From Scilla litardierei (lineage: Eukaryota > Streptophyta > Magnoliopsida > Asparagales > Asparagaceae), in the NCBI GenBank assembly GCA_030789695.1, contig CM061141.1, positions 194,567,689 through 194,631,688 of the forward strand: 64,000 nucleotides of DNA, given 5' to 3'. A program made the position numbers and the translations under genes. Positions 1-11,821 of this stretch are shown in pieces. The notes below the pieces were generated by a model that worked only from the letters and a program-made list of their open reading frames with translations, searched no databases and was not told the origin of the DNA. Position 1 is the first letter of the stretch; the number at the start of each line of letters is the position of its first letter.

Positions 1-458
1 GTGGCAAGACTAATAACATTTACAAGGATTTCTCTAGTCATGTTTTCATGTCATGTGCAAATTTTACGCCTTACAGCTGAAATGACTTTCTTTCACACTG
101 ATTGGTCGCTTAACTCCGCCCCACCCAGAGTTTACGCCTTACAGCTACAGTTGCTGATCAGGCAGACTTCCAGCTGATTGGCCGCTTAACTCTTACCCCT
201 CCCACGTGTATCGAGCCAGGGCCTTACCCCCGAACGGTAATGCTTGCTTCTGGAACACGAGCCAGGAAGTGTTTTTCATGATGGCATAGGGGTGCACCTA
301 GCTAGGACAAGCAAGTACAAGTATGTAGCGTGTGCTACGAATGCAATATTCAACTTGGATGACATGTAGAATGCAATGCATGACAGTTAAAAGTGCGTAC
401 AGATAAGGAAAGTAAACGTGACAGTTTAGTATGCATGAACAACAAGTTTAAAGGGTTG

Positions 459-635
459 GATCTAGCTTCGTTGTCAAGCTAGATCAATTAGGTGACGGAT
501 CTAGTTTCGTTGTCAAACTAGATCAAGTAGGCGTCTAGCCAGCTATCATTTCACTGACTAGTCTCTTTTACGCTAGGAACAAGGAAGTGGCCTAAAAACA
601 TGGCCCTACACAAGATTTGGCAAGTTTCACTTGCC
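459..635 (-). other. Hairpin cluster in the element A LTR (left copy)
   Basis: Four inverted repeats follow each other. Stems 459-468/476-485 and 498-507/515-524 share the 7-nt loop CGTTGTC; where the first stem has AGCTT/AAGCT the second has AGTTT/AAACT, a compensatory change. Stem 535-542/554-561 has an 11-nt loop and one pair that is G-U only in the minus (sense) strand. Stem 619-625/629-635 has a 3-nt loop. The same cluster is in element G. It lies downstream of the TATA box in the sense direction, hence probably in transcribed RNA. Confidence 0.7.
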
Positions 636-1694
636 TGTAAGCACGACGTCTGAGCACACCGTCCAATGAGTCCAAAATCACAATTATCCTACGTGCACAA
701 GTCCACCGGCCTACATCCGTTTTATTAATCTTGATTAGTGAATTCTAAAACATTTAAAATACTTTAAAAATACTGATTTTAGTCTTGATTAGCATGTAAT
801 TGGGTTGGGGGTCCTAGGGGTGCAAAGCGTTACCTCAACACGACGCGAAAGCTACACCGGCGTCGGGTAGCGACGCCGGGGGTTGGAATAAAAGATCACG
901 CTCCAAGTCCAGATTCCAATTAGATTCCTCGCTGGAAATTTTAGAGCAATCAACCGGGGCGACGATTCCAGATTCCAAAGCTCGCACGTGCGACGACGGG
1001 CTACGACGTGCGACGACGTCGTACGCGGCAAGTCGTCGAAGAGAACGCACCTAGGTGGGGCCCACAGTAGTCCTAGGGACCTTTGGGGGACCCACAATAC
1101 CTCTGGAGAACTTGGGGGGCCCATGGTGGCAAGTGGTGCGACGGATGCGGGGTTGTGACGTTTGCTCTCGGTCGTACACAGCCAGATGCGGAGGGCTCCA
1201 TCGGTCGCTGCGGGGGAACGGGCTTGGTGCAGCGCTTGGGTCGGTGCGGGGTCGTGGCTCTCGGTCGGTGCGGGGCAATGTCCCGGTCAGGGCGCCTGGA
1301 TGCAGGGAGCGGGGTGCTGCAACGTTGCAACGGTTGCAACGTTGCGGAGCTGCGGTCGGTGCGGAGATGTGCCTCGGTCAGACACGGCGCTGAGCGGGGG
1401 ACGAAGCGGGGTTGGGTGCGAGTGGCTGTGCGGAACGGAAGCGGGCAAAGCTCTCGGTCTGACCGAGAGCTTCTCTCGGTCGGTGCGGTCGAACGGAGCG
1501 GGCGGCTGTGCAGCGGGTGCGGGCGGGGCTTGGTGCGGGCGGAAGCATCGGTCGGAGCGGGGAAAACGGCCTCGTTTCTTCGGTCGTGCGGCAGCAGCTT
1601 GTCGCAACGTTACGACGATTCGTCGTAACGTCAAATTTGGGTTTTGGAAGAGGCTAGGGCTAATTTCTTGCGAAAATAGGTCTTCCTAGGGGTT

Positions 1695-1704
1695 GCTTAT
1701 ATAG
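1695..1704 (-). promoter_or_regulatory. TATA box of the element A LTR (left copy)
   Basis: The minus strand reads CTATATAAGC. It is the only strong TATA-like word in this part of the LTR and separates the AT-rich upstream part from the GC-rich, hairpin-bearing downstream part. Its counterpart in the right LTR is at 8189-8198. Confidence 0.5.
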
Positions 1705-2290
1705 TATAGATGGTTTGACTTGGTCTAGGGCTAAATCTAATAGGATTAGAAGTTTAAAATAATTTAAAATTTGAAATTCAACTTCTCCAACTCACCCAAG
1801 GATTTGACCTGGTCCAAATGAGCTGGAAATTGGCTCAAAAATTCTTTAAAACGGTTAAAACTCAAATAAATTTTATTTGGCCGAAAATAATTTATAAATT
1901 AATTATTAAAAATAATATAAAACTTGTTAAAATTATAAAAGTGGTCAAATAAACTCCAAAAATTATAAAATAAATATCGTGGTGATCGTGACGAAGAATG
2001 TGAGCTAACTAAGAAGACGGATCTCAAATTCGACGTCGGACGACGAAACTAAAAATAGAAACGTCTCCCGTCAAAAGTGAAAATCGTCACGTCTCATCGA
2101 ATAAGTTTAAATTGTGGAAAAACGACTCGAGAAACGTCGTTCCAAATTAGTGCCACTATTTAATAATCTCAGAGACGTTCACAACGGCATATCACACAAA
2201 AGTGTTCACAACCAAATAAAGTTTAAAATTAACACGTGCACGGCCAAAAGCATGTGCACGAAAAACGTACAACGAAAAGTGGTCGTTACA

Positions 2291-2305
2291 TCCTCCCCAC
2301 CTTAG
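2291..2305 (-). promoter_or_regulatory. Polypurine tract of element A
   Basis: The minus strand reads CTAAGGTGGGGAGGA and abuts the 3' LTR. The equivalent tract in G (57077-57092) also ends in TGGGGAGGA. This is the expected primer for plus-strand DNA synthesis and fixes the orientation. Confidence 0.8.
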
Positions 2306-5300
2306 AATAAAGTCCGTCCTCGGACTTTCTAATATAACTAGTCACTCTAGTAACTACCCCAATCAAGTCATATTATAATTCAACCAGGTTTAGTCATTAC
2401 AAGTGCTTATATATGCACTAGGTAGTCAAACATTAATACTACCAACACGTATATACATTTATATATATTCACGTACGTATACACTTATACCTATTATAGT
2501 CAGTCAATTTCATACATGTATTTCAATCATATTTATATAAACATACATCCATTATATAACTACTACCTACCTAATCGCAAACAATATTTCAGATACTCAT
2601 ATAAGGATAGTCTACTTAGCAAATACAATCATTGCTCTACCTATAGGTAGCTACCTATGCACAAACATCAAGGGTATACTACCCTCTAATATTTCCTAGT
2701 ATACATCCAATACTAAGCACATCCACATAAGCAGTCACACCATACCATTTTTAAGTCAAATTTCACTATATATATATATATTCACTTATAGTTTCACAAT
2801 ATATATATAGTCATTCAAATGCATGCAAATAGTTCACCATGTATTCACATCACGTACGGTCCTATAACTGTATTTACGACACGCCACATATATCATAGTC
2901 ATCCATACCTATAACTAAGCACATACTTACCCGTGCATGGTGCACACCCATACACGCTAACATTTCATTTACGCATGCCAATCATACCATTATATAACTA
3001 GCACACATACACACCTAGTTTTAGCTAGTACACATACGTTCACACGAGCAAGTCCTTAGTAGTTAACTATACCACAAGACAAGCACCTATAACTATATAC
3101 TGGCGTAGCGACCCACAATCATGTGTGTAGCACAACCAGGAACAAACACCCCTATCACTATACATACATCAACATCGCTATATTCAAACTTCAGGCATAC
3201 ATTCAATATACTTAGAGTATACCCACTCAAGCTTGAGTGAGACTCAATACATACATCAGAATACTCTATATGCGTAACACGACATTTATACCTATACCAA
3301 TACAACTCCCCTATATATACATATACCAATACAACCGTATACATTCCATAAGTCAATCACACTTAATATTTAGTCCGGTAATACTTACATAGTTAAATCA
3401 ATTTATATACTGTAATAATAACACTACAGACATCAGTACCCACATATTTTTAATACCCTCCCTAGTACAAACATTCACCGTATAGTCACACCTAAGTAAT
3501 GTATATATTCATACCATAGCCTACTACCTATAATTAGTATACTAACACATTCACACATACATAATTAAGATGTGCAATAGTCGTGTATACCTCACGGTAT
3601 GCACGCATGCAACATCCCGAAAAGCAAGGAATACCAATCAAAATTATACTCCTACTACCATATGCATATCACCTATATACTCAGGCAACAAAACATAACT
3701 ACTTACATATAAGCACATTTCATATCCACGTACGAGCACACACTCATACGTGCTAACATATAGATCACATAATAGGCCCACCCTCTTAACCATACGTACT
3801 CTTATTATTATCACTACTAACATACACATAGCTTTACCAATCATTTATTTCAACCATTATAAGTATCTCTAACTACATACACAACTTAGATATTTCAACG
3901 CTAACTCTTATATACACAGGCATCCCTAGTATAGTATAGCTATCCACACAAAAATCTACAACTACTAACACACAACAACTTCATACTATCACGAATAACT
4001 CCGAGTATATATATATATATCACTCAATAGGCAAACATCAATATACTATGGGAATTCTCATTCAAGCCCACGTACACAACTTATGTACGTGCACCACGAC
4101 AACCTCACAAGGGCCCAAGGGTCTACTAACAACTAAGAGTTGACACAGACATTGAAGGACCGTAAGGCCTAAGCAATAAAGAGAGATCGAGAGCGAAAGC
4201 GTGACGAGGGAAGGATCGATAAGCACGAGTTCAGATAAGACGAGTACAAGGAGACAGCTTGGTTAGACGAAGCATTGACTCAAGGGTGATGTCTAGGTTG
4301 AGGGAAAAGGGAGATGTAGTGATGCTTATATGGGAGGGGGAAAAGAAGTAGGGTAAGTAGCATAAGCTAAAATACGCGGAGTTTGAAAACTGTTGTACTT
4401 CAAAAGTTGGAATCCTCGTCTGAAAGGAAATATTTGGAGATCGATAAAGCGAGTTGTTCAAAATAAGTTTGAGTCGAAAATTCATAATAAGGGAAAATGT
4501 TTTTAATGGCTTATCGCAAATCATTAAGAAAGGAAAGTAAATCATTCGTACGGAAGTTAAAGACGTAATTTTTGAAAATATTATACGGCAGTAATTTAAT
4601 ATAATTTTGGCAAAAATTTTGAAAATTCAAAGAATGAAATCAAGCAACGGAAGGATTTAAAATCAGGTTAAATGCTTTCAAAACTTTGGGCTATGGAAAA
4701 TTGAAAATAATCAATTTGAAACTACTTTTAGAGAACCAAGGTTTGCCAAAAATGAGAAACAGAGTTACACAAGGTTCTTAATATACGAACACAACAAGTC
4801 TGGTACGGATATAAAAATAATTGAAAGTATGTATGCTGCACGGAAAAATAATATTAACTACTTAGTATAAGAATTATCAAGATCGAATAGCAAGTCTCTA
4901 AAATCAAATCATGGAGGGTCTAAATCAGGAAGTGGTTATGAAAATAGTAATTTTGCAAAAATCTGAAGTAGCGAAAACGACGAGCAAAAACCAACTTGCT
5001 GAAAGCTGAAATTCCATGTGTCTTGAAAGTATATTAAAGTAAACACGATGTATTATTCGAATGGCATAAATAAGAAGGAAAATCATAAATCGAATAGGGC
5101 AAAATAAAAGTACGGTTCAGAATTAATATATGAAGGGACGACACATTTACCTAAGTACGAAAAACATAGGCTGGGAAAATACTATAAACTAGTATTCAAA
5201 AGTTCCGACAAACGTTTTAAAAATTTAAATCAATGAAGGAGGATGAAATATAGGTATATTAAAATTTTGAACAAAATTAAACTTAGTGGAAGAGAATATT

Positions 5301-5865
5301 GAAAAATACTTTCAGAAGGTTCAAGTTTCGCAACGGAGATGTTTGAAAATTGACGACGATCGTCGTGAGGCGATCTCGTGAATCGAGGCAAGGAAATTGG
5401 TTCGATGATCCAAACATACATACGCCTAGGATATGAATCTGAAGGATCTACGGGGAAACTCCTACGGTCGACCAACTAAAGATTAAGAACTAAGCGCTAA
5501 TACTTTCTAAGGAGCTAGACGGAAACGAAATGCGTTCAGCTTGGTCCGAAATCGATGAACCCAAGTGAACGACCCAAGGAAATTCTAGATGTCTAATATG
5601 GTCAGAGTTAGACAAGAACCACTAAGGTAACTCCTACGACGATTAAATCAATTGCTAGAAGGGGGTCTAACTACAATCAGGGCCTCTAACTAGCAAGCAC
5701 AGACGTCTAACTAAGCCTTCTTATCACCTAGTGTCATAAGAAAACGACTAGACTCAGGGCTTATGACTCGGATGTTGCAATTTATTTAATGGACATTCCG
5801 TTATTATCGTTGTTCCGTTAATTCGCAATTGCAAGACCGGACCTGCATGGGCCACAAACAAAACC
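2306..5865 (-). other. Element A internal region, no coding capacity
   Basis: No ORF longer than about 100 codons and no gag/pol similarity is seen. The plus strand is A/C/T-rich and G-poor from about 2300 to 4130, with many TACACATA-like words, then becomes G/A-rich and C-poor from about 4140 to 5560. The last ~110 bp (5755-5865) match the leader of G at 61786-61904, including 'cttatgactcgga' and 'cctgcatgggccac'. That shared leader probably holds the primer-binding and packaging signals. No canonical tRNA-iMet PBS is visible next to the LTR. Confidence 0.7.
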
Positions 5866-8784
5866 TGTCACGCCCCGCTTCCCAAAAATATGGAGGCGAA
5901 GCGTGAGAATGTCCGCTCAGACTTGAAGCTACAAAGCTGCAAGTCCGATAAGCGTCGATCAAATTTAAAACTGCAGGTCCTTGCAACGCGAACGAAACAA
6001 GATAATAATAATGAAATGAGACAAAAGAATAATCTCAGAATATCCATAAATATAGATTCCAACATCGCAGAAAAGCCACCAGGCTAAAAGAAAAAGAGAC
6101 TAAAGGCCCAAACATGGCCAACAAAAGTACAAAGTACAAACGTCGGTGCTACGCACCAATAACTAACAAAAGGCCTAAAACAAAATAAAGCTCAAGAAAG
6201 ACTCAAAGAATGGTCACCGGTGTCCACCAAAATCCTCCTGGGCAAGCATGGACTCAGACTCAGCATCAGCAACACATCACGTACTCAGCAACGGTCTCTG
6301 GCTCAGGGTCTAACATGTGACACCCAAAAGAGCAAGGGGCACATGTCAGCAAGTCTACAAGAGACTTGTGCAAGGAAACTGAAAGTACAAGTAAAGAAAC
6401 CTAGCAGTTCTAGCATGATGCAATGACATGGCAGTTTAAGTATGAGTGCAGCAGGTAAAGAAAACAACAAGTAAACTAGCATGGCATGGCAAGTGTTGCA
6501 AGACTAATAACATTTACAAGGATTTCTCTAGTCATGTTTTCATGTCATGTGCAAAGTTTACGCCTTACAGCTGAAATGAATTTCTTTCACACTGATTGGT
6601 CGCTTAACTCCGCCCCACCCAGAGTTTACGCCTTACAGCTGTAGTTGCTGATCAGGCAGACTCCCAGCTGATTGGCCGCTTAACTCTTACCCCTCCCACG
6701 TGTATCGAGCCAGGGCCTTACCCCCGAACGGTAATGCTCGCTTCTGGAACACGAGCCAGGAAGTGTTTTTCATGATGGCATAGGGGTGCACCTAGCCAGG
6801 ACAAGCAAGTACAAGTATGTAGCGTGTGCTACGAATGCAATATTCAACTTGGATGACATGTAGAATGCAATGCATGACAGTTAAAAGTGCGTACAGATAA
6901 GGAAAGTAAACGTGACAGTTTAGTATGCATGAACAACAAGTTTAAAGGGTTGGATCTAGCTTCGTTGTCAAGCTAGATCAATTAGGTGACGGATCTAGTT
7001 TCGTTGTCAAACTAGATCAAGTAGGCGTCTAGCCAGCTATCATTTCACTGACTAGTCTCTTTTACGCTAGGAACAAGGAAGTGGCCTAAAAACATGGCCC
7101 TACACAAGATTTGGCAAGTTTTACTTGCCTGTAAGCACGACGTCTGAGCACACCGTCCAATGAGTCCAAAATCACAATTATCCTACGTGCACAAGTCCAC
7201 CGGCCTACATCCGTTTTATTAATCTTGATTAGTGAATTCTAAAACATTTAAAATACTTTAAAAATACTGATTTTAGTCTTGATTAGCATGCAATTGGGTT
7301 GGGGGTCCTAGGGGTGCAAAGCGTTACCTCAACACGACGCGAAAGCTACACCGGCGTCGGGTAGCGACGCCAGGGGTTGGAATAAAAGATCACGCTCCAA
7401 GTCCAGATTCCAATTAGATTCCTCGCTGGAAATTTCAGAGAAATCAACCGGGGCGACGATTCCAGATTCCAAAGCTCGCACGTGCGACGACGGGCTACGA
7501 CGTGCGACGACGTCGTACGCGGCAAGTCGTCGAAGAGAACGCACCTAGGTGGGGCCCCACAGTAGTCCTAGGGATCTTTGGGGGACCCACAATACCTCTG
7601 GAGAACTTGGGGGGCCCATGGTGGCAAGTGGTGCGACGGATGCGGGGTTGCGACGTTTGCTCTTGGTCGTACACAGCCAGATGCGGAGGGCTCCATCGGT
7701 CGCTGCGGGGGAACGGGCTTGGTGCAGCGCTTGGGTCGGTGCGGGTCGGGGCTCTCGGTCGGTGCGGGGCAATGTCCCGGTCGGGGCGCTTAGATGCGGG
7801 GAGCGGGGTGCTGCAACGTTGCAACGGTTGCAACGTTGCGGAGCTGCGGTCGGTGCGGAGATGTGCCTCGGTCAGACACGGCGCTGAGCGGGGGACGAAG
7901 CGGGGTTGGGTGCGAGCGGCTGTGCGGAACGGAAGCGGGCGAAGCTCTCGGTCTGACCGAGAGCTTCTCTCGGTCGGTGCGGTCGAACGGAGCGGGCGGC
8001 TGTGCAGCGGGTGCGGGCGGGGCTTGGTGCGGGCGGAAGCATCGGTCGGAGCGGGGAAAACGGCCTCGTTTCTTCGGTCGTGCGGCAGCAGCTTGTCGCA
8101 ACGTTGCGACGATTCGTCGCAACGTCAAATTTGGGTTTTGGAAGAGGCTAGGGCTTATTTCTTGCGAAAATAGGTCTTCCTAGGGGTTGCTTATATAGTA
8201 TAGATGGGTTGACTTGGTCTAGGGCTAAATCTAATAGGATTAGAAGTTTAAAATAATTTAAAATTTGAAATTCAACTTCTCCAACTCACCCAAGAATTTG
8301 ACCTGGTCCAAATGAGCTGGAAATTGGCTCAAAAATTCTTTAAAACGTTTAAAACTCAAATAAATTTTATTTGGCCGAAAATAATTTATAAATTAATTAT
8401 TAAAAATAATATAAAACTTGTTAAAATTATAAAAGTGGTCAAATAAACTCCAAAAATTATAAAATAAATATCGTGGTGATCGTGACGACGAATGTGAGCT
8501 AACTAAGGAGACGGATCTCAAATTCGACGTCGGACGACGACACTAAAAATAGAAACGTCTCCCGTCAAAAGTGAAAATCGTCACGTCTCATCGAATAAGT
8601 TTAAATTGTGGAAAAACGACTCGAGAAATGTCGTTCCAAATTAGTGCCACTATTTAATACTCTCAGAGACGTTCACAACGGCATATCACACAAAAGTGTT
8701 CACAACCAAATAAAGTTTAAAATTAACACGTGCACGGCCAAAAGCACGTGCACGAAAAACGTACACCGAAAAGTGGTCGTTACA
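5866..8784 (-). repeat. Element A 5' LTR (right copy, complete)
   Basis: A 2919-bp repeat beginning TGTCACG and ending GTTACA on plus. It repeats all parts of the left copy: hairpin cluster at 6953-7129, GC-rich tract at about 7540-8130, TATA box at 8189-8198 and AT-rich tail. The only coding-like frames are GC-rich open frames on both strands, for example 223 codons at 7502-8173, without known domains. Confidence 0.9.
6953..7129 (-). other. Hairpin cluster in the element A LTR (right copy)
   Basis: This is the same four inverted repeats as at 459-635, shifted by 6494. The third-type stem here (7113-7119/7123-7129) has loop TTT instead of TTC, so loop drift with stem conservation is visible even between the two LTRs. 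Confidence 0.7.
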
Positions 8785-10370
8785 GAGGGGCACGGGCCGA
8801 GCTGCGCACTCGCTCCCCCCCAAAGAAGACCTCCGAGGCAAGTTCACTGAGCTTGGCCACCCAAACCGGAGCGCCATATGCGGGGTAGGCGATGGCCCAA
8901 TACCCGTCCGACTATAGAGGCTGCGGGGAGGCGACGGCCCAATACCCGCCCTCTCAAAGACTCCGGGACAGGACCAGTCCTCGCCACCCAAACCGGAGAG
9001 GGGCACGGGCTGAGCTGCGCACTCGCTCCCCCCCAAAGAAGACCTCCGGGGCAAGTTCACTGAGCTTGGCCACCCAAACCGGAGTGCCATATGTGGGGTA
9101 GGCGATGGCCCAATACCCGTCCGACTATAGAGGCTGCGGGGAGGCGACGGCCCAATACCCGCCCTCTCAAAGACTCCGGGGCAGGACCAGTCCTCGCCAC
9201 CCAAACCGGAGAGGGGCACGGGCCGAGCTGGGTACTCGCTCCCCCCCAAGAAGACCTCCGGGGCAAGTTCACTGAGCTTGGCCACCCAAACCGGAGAGCC
9301 ATATGCGGGGTAGGCGACGGCCCAATACCCGTCCGACTATAGAGGCTGCGGGGAGGCGACGGCCCAATACCCGCCCTCTCAAAGACTCCGGGGCAGGACC
9401 AGTCCTCGCCACCCAAACCGGAGAGGGGCACGGGCCGAGCTGCGCACTCGCTCCCCCCCAAAGAAGACCTCCGGGGCAAGTTCACTGAGCTTGGCCACCC
9501 AAACCGGAGCGCCATATGCGGGGTAGGCGACGGCCCAATACCCGTCCGACTATAGAGGCTGCGGGGAGGCGACGGCCCAATACCCGCCCTCTCAAAGACT
9601 CCGGGGCAGGACCAGTCCTCGCCACCCAAACCGGAGAGGGGCACGGGCCGAGCTGCGTACTCGCTCCCCCCAAGAAGACCTCCGGGGCAAGTTCACTAAG
9701 CTTGGCCACCCAAACCAGAGCGCCATATGCGGGGTAGGCGACGGCCCAATACCCGTCCGACTATAGAGGCTGCGGGGAGGCGACGGCCCAATGCCCGCCC
9801 TCTCAAAGACTCCGGAGCAGGACCAGTCCTCGCCACCCAAACCGGAGAGGGGCACGGGCCGAGCTGCGTACTCGCTCCCCCCCAAGAAGACCTCCGGGGC
9901 AAGTTCACTAAGCTTGGCCACCCAAACCGGAGCACCATATGCGGGGTAGGCGACGGCCCAATACCCGTCCGACTATAGAGGCTGCGGGGAGGCGACGGCC
10001 CAATACCCGCCCTCTCAAAGACTCCGGGGCAGGACCAGTCCTCGCCACCCAAATCGGATTGGGGCACGGGCCGAGCTGCGCACTCGCTCCGCCCCAAAGA
10101 AGACCTCCGGGGCAAGTTCACTGAGCTTGGCCACCCAAACCGGAGCGCCATATGCGGGGTAGGCGACGACCCAATACCCGTCTGACTATAGAGGCTGCGG
10201 GGAGGCGACGGCCCAATACCCGCCCTCTCAAAGACTCCGGGGCAGGACTAGTCCTCGCCACCCAAACCGGAGAGGGGCACGGGCCGAGCTGCGCACTCTC
10301 TCCCCCCAAAGAAAACCTCCGTGGAAAGTTCACTGAGCTTGGCCTCCCAAACCGGAGCACCATAGGCGGG
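8785..10370. repeat. ~212-bp tandem array (about 7.5 units)
   Basis: The word 'catatgcggggtaggcga' and close variants recur with ATG at 8878, 9091, 9303, 9516, 9727, 9939 and 10152, so the period is 211-213 bp. Each unit is itself a diverged dimer: 'ggaggcgacggcccaatacc' and 'ggcgacggcccaatacccg' blocks occur twice per unit, as do the 'gccacccaaaccggag' blocks, giving a ~106-bp sub-period. Because the period is close to a multiple of three and poor in stops, long frames stay open on both strands; these are not genes. Element A interrupts the left end, and the last unit (about 10300-10370) is degenerate. Confidence 0.92.
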
Positions 10371-11821
10371 GTTAGCGACGGCCCACGCGGATCAAGGCCC
10401 ACTCAAACTTAGGGAAACGAATCAGGGTCCGCGAATCAAGGCAGCCCCCACGCGGAGCCTTCCTTGAGGAGTAACGCCTGACACCCATAAGCCGACGCCC
10501 GAAATGACTTGTCCAACCCAAAAGGACACTCGGGACAAACGCCTCTGACAAACGGCACGCCTGCCAAAAAACCGAGGCCGAGGAGTCACATCACACATCA
10601 CCCATCGGGAAAGCTCCCCAAAGAACGAAATTCCAAGATAGCCCCAACTCTCCATGAAGAGGAAATGAGGGCAGAAATACACCATTATAAATCCCCCCCT
10701 CCTAGCTTCCTGGGGAGGGATTAAGGCGAGAGAAAGGATGTGGAGAAAAACTAATCACTCTGCCACCCTCTCCCCCTAAAAATGCACGGAAAACGCGAGC
10801 TTCGCCGACCGCCAAAGTATACGATCCCCCGATAGGATATTCCCCTTACACGACGGCTGCCCAGCCTGCTGCTCCCCTCCTTCCTTTAGACAACTTAAGG
10901 CATGGGAAATGGAGCTCCCCTGGCGTACCATGCCTCTCCTCGGACGCCCCGCGTACGCAGGCGCGGCTGGCAGACAACCCGATGGAGGGGACAAACCTGC
11001 CAAATCACCTCGCCGGGCGCCCCGGCATCCGCCCGCATCGCCCCAACCAAGGAGGACTTGTCCCCGAGCGCCGGTGTGCTCCGACAGGCTGCTCCGCCTG
11101 CACCTGTAGCACCCCCCCTTCCGCTCATCAACCTCCCCTGGACCGTTTACGCCAGGAGGATGCACAGATGGGCCACGGCCCGCGTCCCTTCGCGCCTGCC
11201 ACACGGAGACTCCACTCGAAGGGAGCAACACGGCCCCGCGGGATAGAACAACCACCAATGACTTCCTCTCCCCCCAATTCTGGGAACGAGGGCCAAAGCC
11301 ACTGCCTGGCTCCGACGCAACCATCCACCCCTACGCCGAGGAGGAACCGTCTGAATCAACCCCGCGCCCCTTGTCAGGGGCGCGACACCAGAGAAAGGCG
11401 GATCAACTGCGATGAGAGCATCAACCTACCTAGACCGATACAATGTTACGCCTACGGGCCAATACAACGTTACGCCTACGGGGCGATCCTGTTTTAGTAA
11501 CCTATCAATAATAGCTGATGAAAAGATTACTCCCGGTCGACCGCTATTTATAGCTCGGGCACACCTAGACACGAACAACCCGTGAAAAGGGAGGCTAATT
11601 CGCTGTAAAATCTCTCGGGCGCGCTACGCGAAATAACGGGAGTTAACACGGTTCCCCCTACGCCAGGATAGAAATGCCCGCACCAAGGCGTAACTCTAAG
11701 AAGGGAAGTTATGCACACACACAGGCAGAAAATCCCAGAAAAATGCGGGGACGAGCCCGTCGAATCTTCACTTTCTTTCGTTTTTTGAAAATAAAAATAA
11801 AGGGGGGAAGCCTATACAACA
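10371..11821. other. GC-rich non-coding stretch of element X
   Basis: No domain-bearing ORF is found; overlapping frames of 66-182 codons on both strands look like composition effects. On plus, 'ccattataaatccc' at about 10681-10694 is a TATA-like word followed by a 'ggcgagagaaagg' leader-like run, which recalls plant Tat LTRs. This could be a plus-strand LTR remnant, but no partner copy or clear termini are visible. A short direct repeat 'acgttacgcctacgggg' / 'atgttacgcctacgggc' lies at about 11442-11485. Confidence 0.4.

Larger units (their letters stand above)
1..2290 (-). repeat. Element A 3' LTR (left copy, partial)
   Basis: This is the distal 2290 bp of a 2919-bp LTR; the first ~629 bp lie outside the window. 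It is nearly identical to 6495-8784, with differences of about 1-2% by eye. In plus orientation it holds a twice-repeated block around 'gtttacgccttacagctg ... gattggccgcttaac', a hairpin cluster (459-635), a GC-rich tract (about 1050-1640) rich in CGGTC and GGTGCGG words, and an AT-rich tail. Open frames of 100-200 codons in the GC-rich tract occur on both strands with no recognisable domain, and I read them as composition artefacts. Confidence 0.9.
1..8784 (-). mobile_element. Element A: non-coding LTR retrotransposon (LARD-like), related to G
   Basis: Two direct repeats bound this element: 1-2290 (truncated by the window start) and 5866-8784. They align with a constant offset of 6494 and no net indel. 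The plus strand reads TGTCACG at the start of the repeat and CGTTACA at its end. A purine-rich tract, seen as pyrimidines on plus, abuts the left repeat at 2291, so the element runs on the minus strand with its 5' LTR on the right. The 3.6-kb internal part has no gag or pol reading frame. LTR ends, PPT and the leader next to the 5' LTR match element G, a chromodomain Ty3/gypsy element, so A is inferred to be a non-autonomous relative that uses G-type proteins. It is inserted in the 212-bp tandem array; the right flank starts GAGGG and the left flank is outside the window. Confidence 0.85.

Noticed and set aside
7502..8173. 223-codon ORF (and similar ones at 1083-1628) in the GC-rich part of the element A LTR
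   Set aside because: Several frames on both strands are open at once, no domain is seen, and the two LTR copies break the frames differently, so this is composition and not coding.
8686..10402. Repeated 60-200-codon ORFs on both strands in the tandem array
   Set aside because: They follow from a period near 213 bp without stops; the same peptide repeats with each unit and frames open on both strands.
10776..11497. Overlapping 114-182-codon ORFs on both strands
   Set aside because: GC-rich composition, mutually overlapping, no recognisable domain.
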